DNA of 46,561 nucleotides from Planctomycetota bacterium (GTDB lineage: Bacteria; Planctomycetota; Planctomycetia; Gemmatales; Gemmataceae), in the NCBI GenBank assembly GCA_003669555.1, contig QWOS01000027.1:1-46561 (forward strand). The letters run 5' to 3'. Shown in pieces: positions 8,258 to 17,381 of this stretch. Positions within the stretch are counted from its first letter, which is position 1. Every line of letters begins with the position of its first letter. The notes beneath the pieces are model-generated. The model was not told the origin of the DNA. It was given only the letters and a program-made list of their open reading frames with translations, and did not search any database. Both the position numbers and the translations under genes were made by a program.

Positions 8258-9100
8258 CTATTTTTCTGATCCAGATACGGTCATGGCGACACGGAAACCA
8301 AGAAAACCACGGTCGGTTGGCTGGATCCAGTACCGTTCGGCGGATCGGCAGAGGTCCGGACCACTGAACCAGTCGCCTCCACGCAGCACACGGAGCGAAC
8401 CTTCCCGCTGGCCCTGCGGGTCAATTGCTTCGCCTCGGGGATTCGGCTCGTACCAGTCGGCGCACCACTCCCACACATTGCCGTGCATGTCGTACAAACC
8501 CCAGGCATTGGCTTTCTTCAGCCCAACCGGATGCGTTTGCTTATCTGAATTTCCCTTGTGCCAGGCATAAATCCCAAGACTGGCCTCATCGTCCCCAAAA
8601 TGAAATCGGGTGGTGCTACCCGCCCGACAGCAATACTCCCACTCCGCTTCCGTGGGCAAACGGTACATCCTTCCCGCCGCTTTTTCAGCCGGGAGACCGG
8701 AAAGCCGTTCGCAATATCTTTTCGCATCCGCATGGCTGACGGTATCCACCGGGTATCGGCTGGTGCCGGTATCCTTGCCCAATTGCCCGAACAGGGTTTT
8801 TCCCTTGAAATAGCTTGGACTATCTCCGCCCATGATCAGAGCGTACTGCGCCTGGGTCACCTCGTGTGAACCCAGGTGAAACGGTTTGGTCAGCGTCACC
8901 GTCCGCAGGTCTTCATCTTCTTCCCTGCCTGGTTCATTCGTCGGGGAACCCATCAGGAACTTCCCGGATGGTATGGGAGCAAACTCCATCCCGATGGAGT
9001 TGATAACCTTGCCACCTTGCCCGGCAGCCTGGTAAGCCGGACCAGCCAGGGTGAGACAGACAACACCCAACCAACCTGAAATTCCCAGTACATTTCGCAT
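8258..9100 (-). CDS. Exported SUMF1/FGE-domain protein
   Basis: ATG at 9100 is chosen over an upstream TTG at 9115 because GGCAGGA lies just before it. The 280-residue product has a signal peptide and then a full formylglycine-generating-enzyme-sulfatase domain: IGMEFAPIPSGKFLMGS, HEVTQAQYALIMG, YRLPTEAEWEYCCRAG, WGLYDMHGNVWEWCADWY, VLRGGDWF and GFLGFRVA. In true FGE, two Cys near the C-terminus are needed. Here the first position is Ser246 and only the second (Cys251) remains, so formylglycine formation is doubtful. Many planctomycete SUMF1 proteins are non-FGE surface or regulatory modules. The sulfatase of this window is about 11 kb away and not in the same unit. Confidence 0.85.
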   Translation of the reverse strand: MRNVLGISGWLGVVCLTLAGPAYQAAGQGGKVINSIGMEFAPIPSGKFLMGSPTNEPGREEDEDLRTVTLTKPFHLGSHEVTQAQYALIMGGDSPSYFKGKTLFGQLGKDTGTSRYPVDTVSHADAKRYCERLSGLPAEKAAGRMYRLPTEAEWEYCCRAGSTTRFHFGDDEASLGIYAWHKGNSDKQTHPVGLKKANAWGLYDMHGNVWEWCADWYEPNPRGEAIDPQGQREGSLRVLRGGDWFSGPDLCRSAERYWIQPTDRGFLGFRVAMTVSGSEK

Positions 9101-9251
9101 AAAATCCTGCCTCAAAAAAAGAAAACACCGTTCAACTGATTGGCGATCGGAAAACTTCAGGCGTCCTGCACCGGAACATGCCGGCAGTGTACTCCTGAGT
9201 AATTAAAAGGCCTTTGATGTCCGTTGATTATTTTCCGGGTGGGATACACGA

Positions 9252-9620
9252 TCATGTGTTTTCGCAGGTGCCACGCTCCAGATGGAAATGGTGCAACATC
9301 CGATGATAAAAAGGGGCCATCAGGATGCCCATCACTGCCAGATAGACAATGCCGCAATAAAGGGCGTAAATGGTGGAGAAGAGCTTGCCGGCCCCGGTTT
9401 TTATCTCGATCACCGGCCCCATGCCTGCCAGGATCATGGCTGCATTGTGCAGGGCATCCAGCCATAAGCAAGGCGCAAGATAACCGTAGCCAAGTGTGCC
9501 AATACCAAGCGATACCAGAGTGATCCCCAAAGCAATCAGGCAAGAAATAACGACCAGGACGGCGAATTTGCGTAAACCCAATAGAGGAGCGCCATTGCGT
9601 TCATAGGTATGAAACAACAT
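9252..9620 (-). CDS. Small multi-pass membrane protein, possibly ion-channel related
   Basis: The 122-residue product has three hydrophobic stretches: about residues 18-48 (FAVLVVISCLIALGITLVSL onward), 54-70, and 80-107 (FSTIYALYCGIVYLAVMGIL), then a basic/His end MAPFYHRMLHHFHLE. I recall this C-terminal pattern (YALYxG..f...g..laPv.HR.LH.FHLE) from short two-helix proteins annotated as ion-channel family, but no selectivity filter (TVGYG) is visible; GTLGYGYL near residue 41-48 is the closest match. Upstream is an alpha/beta hydrolase on the same strand, with a gap of 126 bases. Confidence 0.55.
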   Translation of the reverse strand: MLFHTYERNGAPLLGLRKFAVLVVISCLIALGITLVSLGIGTLGYGYLAPCLWLDALHNAAMILAGMGPVIEIKTGAGKLFSTIYALYCGIVYLAVMGILMAPFYHRMLHHFHLERGTCENT

Positions 9621-9746
9621 TCAGGCAACCTTTCCAATGCGGGTTGACGAGCCTTGAAGCTGGCCACTTGAATGCCATCCACCAAGCCAACCAAAATCAG
9701 GAAAAAAAACTGCGGATAGCCCATTTTTCATCCCAATCTGGCAGCC

Positions 9747-10556
9747 TCACCGCCCGCCAGCATGGGTTTTCACAAACCGGACGAGCTCCTCGCACTGGAA
9801 AAACCCGGTCCACATGTTGTGGCCCTGCCCTTTGGGGACAAGCATTTCCATCGACCCGCCCAGCGCGGTGTAGCGTTCTTTCATGCGACCCGAGTTGGCC
9901 TCGAGGGGTACCACCTGGTCGATATCACCATGGATGGCGAAGAGAGGCACCCTGGCCTTGGCAAGCCCGGCCAGCCGGTCAGTCGGATCGTATTCCTTCA
10001 GACGGTTTTGCAGCTCCGCGGCTGTCAGGCCGTAGGCGCCTGCCGCATTCGCCACCCCTGGGTAGCTGGCGATGCTGCACACCGGGTAGATCCCGGCGAA
10101 TCCACCCACCTTGTCAGGATTTTCGGCTGCCCACGAAAGGGTCATCAAGCCGCCGCGACTGCGCCCGAGCAGGACAGGCCTGGTCGAATATCCACGGGGG
10201 CCAGTCATCTCGGCATACAAGGCGCTGAACAGTGACCGGCCAGCCGGACTGCCAAACGATTCGCCCACATCGATACCCGCGATGGAAATTCCCGCCGCAA
10301 TAAATCGCTCAAACATCCACTTTTCTTCCGGGCCAGGCAGGTTGGGCAGTGTTGGTGCGTACCATACCCAGCCTTTGGTCTTGCCCGGTTGGCCCGGGGC
10401 GGGGATCAGGAATGCCGTGCGCCCGGCAACTTGAAAAACCTCTCCCGACAAAGGGAGGTTTTTTGAGGGCGGGGGCTGTTTTTTTGCCTCGTCCGCCACC
10501 ACGACAGAAGACCAGGCCAGCATGAGTGCGGTGATTTTCAGCCAACTCGTTTTCAT
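9747..10556 (-). CDS. Exported alpha/beta hydrolase (prolyl-oligopeptidase/esterase type)
   Basis: The 269-residue product has a signal peptide (MKTSWLKITALMLAWSSVVV). The alpha/beta hydrolase features are the nucleophile elbow GRSRGG with Ser133, the acid Asp213 in HGDIDQVVP and the base His246 in GQGHNMW. The oxyanion segment lies near GWVWYAPTLPN. The GRSRGG elbow and the HGDxD motif are typical of S9-like peptidases or acetyl-xylan-type esterases; the substrate cannot be told. It is followed by the small membrane protein and preceded by the kbl terminator, so it probably has its own promoter. Confidence 0.85.
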   Translation of the reverse strand: MKTSWLKITALMLAWSSVVVADEAKKQPPPSKNLPLSGEVFQVAGRTAFLIPAPGQPGKTKGWVWYAPTLPNLPGPEEKWMFERFIAAGISIAGIDVGESFGSPAGRSLFSALYAEMTGPRGYSTRPVLLGRSRGGLMTLSWAAENPDKVGGFAGIYPVCSIASYPGVANAAGAYGLTAAELQNRLKEYDPTDRLAGLAKARVPLFAIHGDIDQVVPLEANSGRMKERYTALGGSMEMLVPKGQGHNMWTGFFQCEELVRFVKTHAGGR

Positions 10557-10724
10557 GAAAAAGTTCCAGCAGATAAGGCCAGGGAAAGCATCTGCAACTG
10601 ATTGTCAGGCCATTCAGGACGACAAGCAATACCCGGGTCACAGGGATTTTTTGTGGGTGGCCCAATCAGATCCCGGGCTGGATCAACCACGGATCAGGCT
10701 GGCACTTTTCCCTAATAAGCCAAG

Positions 10725-10773
10725 AAAAACAAACACACCCGGATCGAAGCCCGAGTCAGAAGCTTCCGTGTTT
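10725..10773 (-). terminator. Probable terminator of the nikR-tdh-kbl unit
   Basis: Read on the - strand after the kbl stop, AAACACGGAAGC (10762-10773) pairs with GCTTC and then GGGTGTGTTT (10731-10750) with a small interior mismatch. The stem is followed by TTTGTTTTT. Confidence 0.5.
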
Positions 10774-10796
10774 CCGGCCTAAAATCCAGAGGGTAC

Positions 10797-11996
10797 TCAC
10801 ACGCCCAGCTCCGCTTTTGCCTCACGGAAAGCTTTCACCGCGAAGGCCAGTTCGTCGGGCGTGTGCGCCGCGCAGACCTGGGTGCGGATGCGGGCCTTGC
10901 CCATCGGCACCACGGGGTAGGAGAAACCAATCACATAGAGCCCCTTGGTCAGCAGTTTTTCGGCCATGCTGGCCGCCAGAACCGCATCACCCAGCATCAC
11001 CGGCGTGATCGGGTGAATGCCTGGCACGATATGGAAACCCGCGGCGGTCATATGATGGCGGAACCAGGCGGTGTTCTCCTCCAGACGGTCTCGCAATGCC
11101 GTTGATTCGCTGAGCAATGTCAATGATTCGAGCGAGGCCGCAACGATGGGCGGTGGTAGCGAGTTGGAGAAAAGGTAGGGCCTCGACCGCTGCCTGAGCA
11201 TCTGCACCAGATCGGTCGAACCGCAAGTGTAGCCGCCCGAACCGCCGCCCAGGGCTTTGCCCAAAGTACCGGTGAGGATGTCCACCCGGTCGATGCAGCC
11301 ATGGTGTTCAGGCGTGCCGCGGCCGGTTTTTCCCACGAAGCCAGTGGCATGCGAATCGTCCACCATGATCATGGCATCATGCTTGTCGGCCAGTTCGCAA
11401 ATGGCGGGCAAATTGGCGAGAGTGCCGTCCATCGAGAAGACGCCGTCAGTCGCAATGAGTCGGAAGCGGCAGTCTGCCGCCTCTTTCAGCCTCTCCTCCA
11501 GATCGGCCATGTCGTTGTTCTTGTAGCGTAGCCGCCGGGCTTTGCAGAGGCGGATACCATCGATGATGGAGGCGTGGTTGAGTTCGTCAGAGATGACAGC
11601 ATCTTCCTGTCCGAGGATGGTCTCGAACAATCCGCCATTGGCATCCCAGCACGATGAATACAGGATCGTGTCGGCCTTGCCAAGAAAGATCGCCAGGGCC
11701 GCCTCGAGATCCTTGTGGAGCTGCTGGGTGCCACAGATGAAGCGAACGCTGGCCATGCCATAGCCCCAGCGGTCGATAGCGTTCTGGGCCGCCTGGCGGA
11801 TGCGCGGGTGATTGGCCAGGCCCAGGTAATTGTTGGCACACAAGTTCAGGACGCCCTGCCCACCCCGCACGGTGGTCTCAGGCTGCTGCGGTGAGATGAG
11901 GACGCGCTCACCCTTGAACAAGCCACTGGCGCGGATATCGCCGAGTTGCTTTTGCAAGTGCCCCGTGAAACGGGCGGCTGGTTTGCTGGTGGTCAT
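10797..11996 (-). CDS. kbl: 2-amino-3-ketobutyrate CoA ligase (glycine C-acetyltransferase)
   Basis: The enzyme cleaves 2-amino-3-oxobutyrate with CoA to glycine and acetyl-CoA, the second step of threonine breakdown. The 399-residue product is the usual length. It contains [34 protein letters not shown], the Asp/His PLP contacts in [10 protein letters not shown], and the PLP Lys247 in [14 protein letters not shown] (Lys244 in E. coli Kbl). GAGG inside the end of tdh serves as ribosome site, and only 3 bases separate the two genes, so they are translationally close. It forms an operon with tdh. Confidence 0.97.
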   Translation of the reverse strand: MTTSKPAARFTGHLQKQLGDIRASGLFKGERVLISPQQPETTVRGGQGVLNLCANNYLGLANHPRIRQAAQNAIDRWGYGMASVRFICGTQQLHKDLEAALAIFLGKADTILYSSCWDANGGLFETILGQEDAVISDELNHASIIDGIRLCKARRLRYKNNDMADLEERLKEAADCRFRLIATDGVFSMDGTLANLPAICELADKHDAMIMVDDSHATGFVGKTGRGTPEHHGCIDRVDILTGTLGKALGGGSGGYTCGSTDLVQMLRQRSRPYLFSNSLPPPIVAASLESLTLLSESTALRDRLEENTAWFRHHMTAAGFHIVPGIHPITPVMLGDAVLAASMAEKLLTKGLYVIGFSYPVVPMGKARIRTQVCAAHTPDELAFAVKAFREAKAELGV

Positions 11997-11999
11997 GGA

Positions 12000-13043
12000 T
12001 CAGCCCTCTTTCCAGGTGAGGATCACCTTGCCGGATTTTCCGGAGTGCATTGCTTCAAAGCCAGCCTCGAAGTCGGTGTAAGGGAACCGATGGGTGATGA
12101 CCGGGCTGATGTCGAGGCCCGATTGCACCAGCACGCTCATTTTATACCAGGTCTCGTACATCTCGCGGCCATAGATGCCACGGATGGTGAGCATGTTGAA
12201 GATGACAGTATTCCAGTTGATATCCATCTCGCCACCTGACGGGATGCCCAGCATGGCAATTTTGCCACCGTGGCACATGTTGGCCAGCATGTCGCGGAAG
12301 GCCTGCGGGTTGCCAGACATCTCCAGGCCCACATCGAACCCCTCACGCATACCCAGTTCTTTTTGCACACTGGCCAGGTCGCGCTCCTTCACATTCACCG
12401 CCATCGTCGCCCCCATTTTGCGCGCCAGTTCAAGGCGGTAGGGGTTCACATCGGTGACCACTACATGGCGGGCCCCGGCATGGCTGACAACTGCGGCTGC
12501 CATCACGCCGATGGGCCCAGCTCCCGTGATCAGCACATCTTCCCCAAGCACCGGAAACTGCAGGGCGGTATGGACCGCATTGCCCAGTGGATCGAAGATC
12601 GACTGCACATCACGGGATATCATGCCATCGTGATGCCAGACATTGGTGAGCGGCAGTGCGAGGTATTCGGCAAATGCCCCTGGGCGGTTGACGCCCACCC
12701 CGGAGGTGTCTTTGCAGAGATGGCGGCGCCCAGCCAGGCAGTTGCGGCATCGTCCGCAGACCACATGGCCTTCGCCGCTGACAATATCGCCGACATGAAA
12801 GCCGATGGCGTTGGAACCGCACTCGACAATGCGGCCGACAAACTCATGCCCCACCACCATCGGCACCGGGATGGTCTTTTGCGCCCAGGCGTCCCAATCG
12901 TAAATATGCAGGTCGGTGCCGCAGATTCCGGTGCGCAGCACCTCGATCAGCACCTCGTTGATGGTGATGACAGGTACCGGGGCGTCTTCCAGCCACAGGC
13001 CCCGCTCGGCCTTGCGCTTTACCAATGCCTTCATGGTTTTCAT
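12000..13043 (-). CDS. tdh: L-threonine 3-dehydrogenase
   Basis: This zinc-dependent, NAD-linked medium-chain dehydrogenase oxidises threonine to 2-amino-3-oxobutyrate. The catalytic zinc ligands are visible as Cys41 ([15 protein letters not shown]), His66 and Glu67 (VVGHEFVG). The structural zinc set Cys96, Cys99, Cys102 and Cys110 is complete. The NAD site is [20 protein letters not shown]. The ending, with [27 protein letters not shown], is typical of Tdh rather than of sorbitol dehydrogenase. The start at 13043 has AGGGAA upstream. The gene sits directly downstream of nikR and upstream of kbl, which carries out the next step. Confidence 0.97.
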   Translation of the reverse strand: MKTMKALVKRKAERGLWLEDAPVPVITINEVLIEVLRTGICGTDLHIYDWDAWAQKTIPVPMVVGHEFVGRIVECGSNAIGFHVGDIVSGEGHVVCGRCRNCLAGRRHLCKDTSGVGVNRPGAFAEYLALPLTNVWHHDGMISRDVQSIFDPLGNAVHTALQFPVLGEDVLITGAGPIGVMAAAVVSHAGARHVVVTDVNPYRLELARKMGATMAVNVKERDLASVQKELGMREGFDVGLEMSGNPQAFRDMLANMCHGGKIAMLGIPSGGEMDINWNTVIFNMLTIRGIYGREMYETWYKMSVLVQSGLDISPVITHRFPYTDFEAGFEAMHSGKSGKVILTWKEG

Positions 13044-13114
13044 GCCGTTCCCTTTTTTTGTAAGCCCCAGATCATCGTAGGGGTTGGACCGGTAGGGGAC
13101 ACCACCGGGGGCGA

Positions 13115-13582
13115 TCAGTGCGTGTGGGGATGGCTATGTGGATGAGGGTGTGGATGGTCATGGGAATGGCCGGTATGGCTGGCACCAGCAACTACCAGAG
13201 TGGCCTGCTGAATGCCTTTGAGGCCTTTCAGGGCAGTTGCGAAGGCGCGCAAATCGGGGGCCATGCCGCGCAACAGGATCACTTCAAGGCACAGATCGTG
13301 ATCCAGGTGCACATGGGTGGTGGCGGCGACCAGGGCGGTGTGTTCATGTTGCAGGTGTGTGAGTTGCTCAGTGAGGCGGTTTTTGTGATGATCATACACC
13401 AGGGTGAGGGTGGCTGCCACCGGCCCAGTCCCTTCCAGCCAGGCCTGCTGGGCAAGCTTTTCATGGAGCAGATGGCGGACAGCCTCGCTCCGTGTCGGGT
13501 ATGCCTCGCGGGCACACCAGGCATCGAAACGCCCCAGGAGTTCTTCCTCGAGCGACACGGAAAAGCGGGCTATCTCAGACAT
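13115..13582 (-). CDS. nikR: NikR-type nickel-responsive regulator with His-rich tail
   Basis: The N-terminal ribbon-helix-helix ([18 protein letters not shown] with [12 protein letters not shown], residues 5-40) binds DNA. The C-terminal ACT-like domain keeps the high-affinity nickel ligands of E. coli NikR: His79, His90, His92 and Cys98 (E. coli 76, 87, 89, 95). An extension of about 20 residues carries ten His (136-155), which is absent from E. coli NikR and resembles nickel-storage tails of HypB or SlyD. GGAGAG precedes the ATG. No nickel transporter, urease or hydrogenase gene is in this window. The regulator is on the same strand as tdh-kbl with a 71-base gap, so it may share their transcript. 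I found no obvious GTATGA/TCATAC-type operator nearby. Confidence 0.93.
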   Translation of the reverse strand: MSEIARFSVSLEEELLGRFDAWCAREAYPTRSEAVRHLLHEKLAQQAWLEGTGPVAATLTLVYDHHKNRLTEQLTHLQHEHTALVAATTHVHLDHDLCLEVILLRGMAPDLRAFATALKGLKGIQQATLVVAGASHTGHSHDHPHPHPHSHPHTH

Positions 13583-13625
13583 GAGCTCTCCAGGAGCAAG
13601 GAAGCCAGGGCCAATAGGCCCGGTA

Positions 13626-14390
13626 TCATTTCATCAATTCTTCCAATGCGGGGCTGACTGCGTCGGCCCAGATACGATAGCCCTTGCCACTGAGATGCAA
13701 CTGATCCGGCATGATTTCCTTGGGGATCGAGCCGTCTTCTGCCAGGAATTTTTTGCCGATATTCAAGAATTTCACCTTCTTGCCGCCATCATCGATTTTG
13801 GCGATGCGGGCATTGACGGCGTTGATCTTGGCGGTTTGCGCCTCCAGTGCGGCACCCTTGGCTGTGGCCCGGGGGAAAATCGCCAGGAGCAGCACTTTGG
13901 TTTTGGGTGAGCGCTTGTTGATTTCGGCCACAATAGCTTCGATACCGTCAGCGATCTCGTCGGCGGTGTTGCCCCCGATGTTGTTGGTGCCGATCATCAG
14001 CATCAGGGCCTTGGGCTGGATGGAGTCGAATTCTCCATTTTGCAGCCGCCAGAGCACATGCTGGGTGCGGTCGCCACCGATACCGAAATTGGCGGCCTTT
14101 TTGGGCTTGAACTCCTTTTCAAAGATGTCGGCACCGCCCCCCTTGCCATGTCCCTCGCCGCCCCAGGCATCCGTGATGCTGTCGCCCACAAACAACACCT
14201 CGATATCGCCGCGCTTGGCGATCTCCACAAACTTGTCGTGCCGTTTCATCCAGCCGGCATCACGCGGGGCAGGCTGGACGGCGGAGTGGTTTTTCGGATT
14301 GTCTTTTTGGTCGGCGCGGAGCGACCCAGCATCAAAACCCGGCAGGAACAAAGCGAAAACCAGGACAACCAACGAAAGGCTGCGGAGCAT
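13626..14390 (-). CDS. Exported SGNH/GDSL-family esterase
   Basis: ATG at 14390 begins a clear signal peptide (MLRSLSLVVLVFALFLPGF); the in-frame codon 45 bases upstream would spoil it. The 254-residue product shows the four SGNH blocks: VLFVGDSITDAWGG with Ser71, the Gly block NFGIGGDRTQHVLWRL, MIGTNNIGG with the Asn, and DQLHLSGKGY with the Asp-His pair near the C-terminus. This is the platelet-activating-factor acetylhydrolase-like branch, common in planctomycetes and likely a carbohydrate acetylesterase. It ends 43 bases before nikR. Confidence 0.9.
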   Translation of the reverse strand: MLRSLSLVVLVFALFLPGFDAGSLRADQKDNPKNHSAVQPAPRDAGWMKRHDKFVEIAKRGDIEVLFVGDSITDAWGGEGHGKGGGADIFEKEFKPKKAANFGIGGDRTQHVLWRLQNGEFDSIQPKALMLMIGTNNIGGNTADEIADGIEAIVAEINKRSPKTKVLLLAIFPRATAKGAALEAQTAKINAVNARIAKIDDGGKKVKFLNIGKKFLAEDGSIPKEIMPDQLHLSGKGYRIWADAVSPALEELMK

Positions 14391-14524
14391 GGGGGAGATT
14401 CCTGACAAAGTGCGGGGCCAGGCCTGGACCCCCAACCCGGGAATCCACTCTTGCCAAAGCTACCCTGCCAGACAAGGTAACCGCAGGGCGACCCATATGC
14501 CAGCTTTGCGGATTCCGGGCTGAC

Positions 14525-15823
14525 TCACTTTCCCTGCATGAGGCGAAGAAAATCTTTCGGGCTGAACAACTGCAAAAAAACCGCAGACCGCACCTTTTGC
14601 AGCTGTTGCGGACTGTCTGCCACAATGGAAATGAAGCAGAGGCACATCTCGTCGACGGTCTGCTCGCCCCAGGTGACCCGCTGTGGCGGACTCGATGGAT
14701 TCAGCGGGTTGCCGGCGCTGTTGTCATACCAGGCATCAAGAACCAACTTGCTACCGGCGGGGATATCGAGAGGCCGTACCAGGCTGTAGGAATCCTGCCA
14801 ATTGAATTCCCAGTGGCGGATCCAGATCAGGGGAATCTCCTTTCCCTGGGGAGTGATTGCCCGCACCTTCATTTCCTGCCCCAGCAAGTGCATGTGGGGG
14901 GTGACAGTCACCACACGAAGATGCTCGGGGGTGGTGAACTCCACATGGCGGTTGTAACGCTTTTCCCCCGGGGGGATATCTATTTTTCGGGTTGCCAGAG
15001 GCATCATGGCAACCATTTGCACTGCAGGTTCCGGAGTGAAATAGATGGCCACTTTCGAACGATCCTTTTCCATCTTGCCAGTGGGATGGTAGTGGACCTG
15101 GATGACGATATCGCTATCTTTTTTCAGCAGCCTGCCCATGCCCTCAGGTAGCCGCCTGGGTTTATTGCCCGGGGCCCAGCCACCCAGGGTGCCCGATGGC
15201 AGAAATCCCGGGCCTCCAAAGGTACCAAACCCGTGGGCGGGATCCGCTGCATCCTTGCGCCGGGCTTCACCACTGGAATCCAGAAAGAGCATGGCATGAT
15301 GGACCGTGCGGTGATTGCCTGGCTTGAACTCAATGGCCGCTACTGTCTGGTCTGTTTTCAAGCGGGTTGGCATGACAAAGCTTCTGTATATATCTGGGCC
15401 GTCGGCTGGGATATCGAAGTCTCCGGGCATCTCCAGCACGAGATCCGGCTTCCCCAACTGCCATCCCTCGGTGAACACAGGCAAGGGAGGGACCCTGGCG
15501 GGGTCACCCAGTGGCGCCCCGGCATCCGCCCAGGCTTTTAGGGTAACGATCTCCTCGCCGGTCAGGATTCGCGTGTCATGGAATTCGCCAAAGCCAGGTT
15601 CGGCTTTCCAGGGCGGCATGCGTTTTTCTTCAGCCATTTTGGCAAGGAAACCAGCGCGTTTGCGGGCATCCTCGAAACTGGTGAGAGGGAATGGAGCCAC
15701 CTCACCCGAGTGATGGCAGATCACGCAGTGCTTGTTGAGCAAAGGTGCCACTACGCTGGCGTAAGTGGGGGCTGGTATCTCGACAACTTCAGGCATAGCC
15801 AAACAAAAAAGGATCACAAACAT
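14525..15823 (-). CDS. Exported cytochrome c / copper type II monooxygenase-like fusion
   Basis: A haem-binding motif CVICH (Cys33, Cys36, His37) lies in an N-terminal cytochrome c-type domain. The later part keeps the whole copper ligand pattern of PHM/DBM monooxygenases: His175-His176 (TVHHAM), VHYHP (His244), PHMHLLG (His310, His312) and the Met393 of DEMC. PHM-type enzymes hydroxylate with O2 and two copper centres, so a haem domain as electron donor would be logical. The start is uncertain: ATG at 15823 gives a short signal peptide (MFVILFCLAM), while a TTG about 36 bases upstream would add a basic n-region (QIRQKKAVA). AAGAAGG lies before the ATG. The gene is isolated upstream and may be read towards the SGNH gene. 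Confidence 0.8.
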   Translation of the reverse strand: MFVILFCLAMPEVVEIPAPTYASVVAPLLNKHCVICHHSGEVAPFPLTSFEDARKRAGFLAKMAEEKRMPPWKAEPGFGEFHDTRILTGEEIVTLKAWADAGAPLGDPARVPPLPVFTEGWQLGKPDLVLEMPGDFDIPADGPDIYRSFVMPTRLKTDQTVAAIEFKPGNHRTVHHAMLFLDSSGEARRKDAADPAHGFGTFGGPGFLPSGTLGGWAPGNKPRRLPEGMGRLLKKDSDIVIQVHYHPTGKMEKDRSKVAIYFTPEPAVQMVAMMPLATRKIDIPPGEKRYNRHVEFTTPEHLRVVTVTPHMHLLGQEMKVRAITPQGKEIPLIWIRHWEFNWQDSYSLVRPLDIPAGSKLVLDAWYDNSAGNPLNPSSPPQRVTWGEQTVDEMCLCFISIVADSPQQLQKVRSAVFLQLFSPKDFLRLMQGK

Positions 15824-16145
15824 GGCAACAGCCTTCTTTTGGCGAATTTGTTCAAGCAATAGCAGGAAAGCTACCTTGGAATGGAAGTGAATTAGCCGAG
15901 CATTATTATATTGTAGTGTACCTGCAGAATTGATGGTAGCCAGCCATCCTGACTGCGTCAACAATGCTTTTAGGATATGGGGTCCATCATTGCAGGCTGA
16001 GCATCAATAGCTGGAATCTATTTATTAACCATGGGCACCTATACTGGCAACCATTTGGACTTGATTTCACTCGATTAGTTGGGGCATGGGGCCGCAGTAT
16101 GCGGTTTTTCATGGTGCAAGAAGTCATTTTCGGAGTGGAAAAGCC

Positions 16146-16649
16146 ATGGGTACAGTAAATTACATCCCGCTTTTTGTTGTTTTGGGAAGCGCCCTGATGT
16201 GTGGCTGTCAGGGATCGCCCTCCTCAACAGCGGCTTCGCCGTCGCCAGGTTCGTTCCAGTTCGGTCAGCAGACCACGCAGGCATTCAACAAATTCAAGGG
16301 CCAGCTTCAGGGCACGACCCAGACGGGCAACACCGTGCTGCAATCGGGGGCGCAGGATGCGCAGCAAACCGTCAATACGCAGGTGGCGAATATCGATGCC
16401 CAGCGCCAACAGCTTGTCAATCAGATTCAGACCAGCCAGGGCGAGACGAAGCAGGCGCTTCAGAATCAAATGACCGCCCTCGATGCCCAGCGGGCCCAAT
16501 TGGCCAGCCAATTGCAGCAATCCGGCCAATCTGCCACGCAAGGTTTGCAGCAAACACGCACTGCGGTCAACCAGGCTGGGCAAGCAATCCAGCAAGGGTT
16601 CACCACGGCGGTGCCACCACCGCCTGCCCTTGCCGCGCCAGTACGGTGA
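16146..16649 (+). CDS. Gln-rich coiled-coil lipoprotein
   Basis: ATG at 16146 (GGAG 10 bases upstream) starts MGTVNYIPLFVVLGSALMCGCQG, a signal peptide ending in a lipobox-like MCGC. The earlier in-frame ATG at 16086 would bury it. The mature part of about 145 residues is rich in Gln, Thr, Ala and Ser and has near-heptad units such as NIDAQRQQLVNQIQTSQGE and ALDAQRAQLASQLQQSGQS. This suggests one long helix or coiled coil, ending in a Pro/Ala tail. No family is recognised; the shape recalls phasin-like or Lpp-like spacer proteins of the envelope. Confidence 0.65.
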   Translation: MGTVNYIPLFVVLGSALMCGCQGSPSSTAASPSPGSFQFGQQTTQAFNKFKGQLQGTTQTGNTVLQSGAQDAQQTVNTQVANIDAQRQQLVNQIQTSQGETKQALQNQMTALDAQRAQLASQLQQSGQSATQGLQQTRTAVNQAGQAIQQGFTTAVPPPPALAAPVR

Positions 16650-16699
16650 AAGGCACCTCTGCAAGGCATGCGGAAGTGTGTTGTTTGCTTTGGGCCAGA

Positions 16700-16983
16700 A
16701 TGAATAGATCGGGTTTCCAGATTTGTGGTCGCGATGTGGACGGCGATGGATTGACCGACATCATCATCTGGGTAATGGGCCCGGCTACGGCCTCTACTGG
16801 CTGAAACAGACTGTCGGCGCCCCGGGAACAAGAATGGTGACAAGATCGGTCATTGATGACAGCTTTTCGCAGGTTCTTACCCTTTTGCTTGCAAACCTGA
16901 ATGGAAAAGGCGAGCCCGGGTTAGTGACCGGGAAACGGGTTTACGCGCACGAATCCGAACCGGCGCCACAGATTCATTGGTAA
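16700..16983 (+). pseudogene. Frameshifted C-terminal fragment of an FG-GAP/VCBS repeat protein
   Basis: One frame reads RSGFQICGRDVDGDGLTDIII (from about 16703) and then loses sense. The adjoining frame resumes GNGPGYGLYWLKQT, VIDDSFSQ, LANLNGKGEPGLVTGKRVYAHE and ends at TAA 16981. Together they match the end of an FG-GAP/VCBS propeller protein ('DvdGDG..Dii', 'aDlDgdGepeLvtGkr'). The shift lies near 16770. The N-terminal part is absent, so it is a decayed remnant. Confidence 0.7.
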
Positions 16984-17381
16984 TTTTTAATAGTAATTGA
17001 ATAGCAAAAGCAGACAATCTTCCAGGGTGCGCCTGCTTCCCAAGACTCTGCGGTTGCAAAAAATCGATGGGCCTGAAAGATTTATTCCCCAGAAGCGCCG
17101 GCGCCGGCTTGGCCGTTACTAACCTTCCGTGGGCTCCTAAAAGTCTTCTGAATCTTCTTCTGCCGCAACCAACGCCATGGGTGCACTTGTCGTGGGCAAA
17201 TGGCGCGTCTCCTCAAACCTGAAGCCAAATAATCAGGCGTGTATCCAGCATTCAAAATGCGATTAGTTTCTTCAGTTTGGCCTAATCGACTGCTCTACCA
17301 ATCAGCATGTTGACTTTTGCCAGATATAGGTTAAAGTATTACGCTAGTATTTTTGCGGCGCAATTGCTCAGGAGTATGCCG
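16984..17381. other. AT-richer intergenic region with a possible promoter
   Basis: No gene is supported here. The stretch is visibly richer in A and T than the flanking genes. It contains TTGACT (17310-17315), a 16-base spacer and TAAAGT (17332-17337), a plausible sigma-70-type promoter 45 bases before the ATG at 17382. Confidence 0.4.
17310..17337 (+). promoter_or_regulatory. Possible sigma-70-like promoter of the NTF2/DUF4214/cupin gene
   Basis: TTGACT and TAAAGT are separated by 16 bases and lie 45 bases upstream of the best start codon at 17382. The match is moderate and was found by eye. Confidence 0.35.

Noticed and set aside
8009-8570. + strand frames before and over the SUMF1-like gene
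   Set aside because: They run opposite a well-supported gene and show no family pattern.
11946-13145. Long + strand frames across tdh
   Set aside because: Shadows of tdh caused by high GC; the - strand zinc and NAD motifs are decisive.
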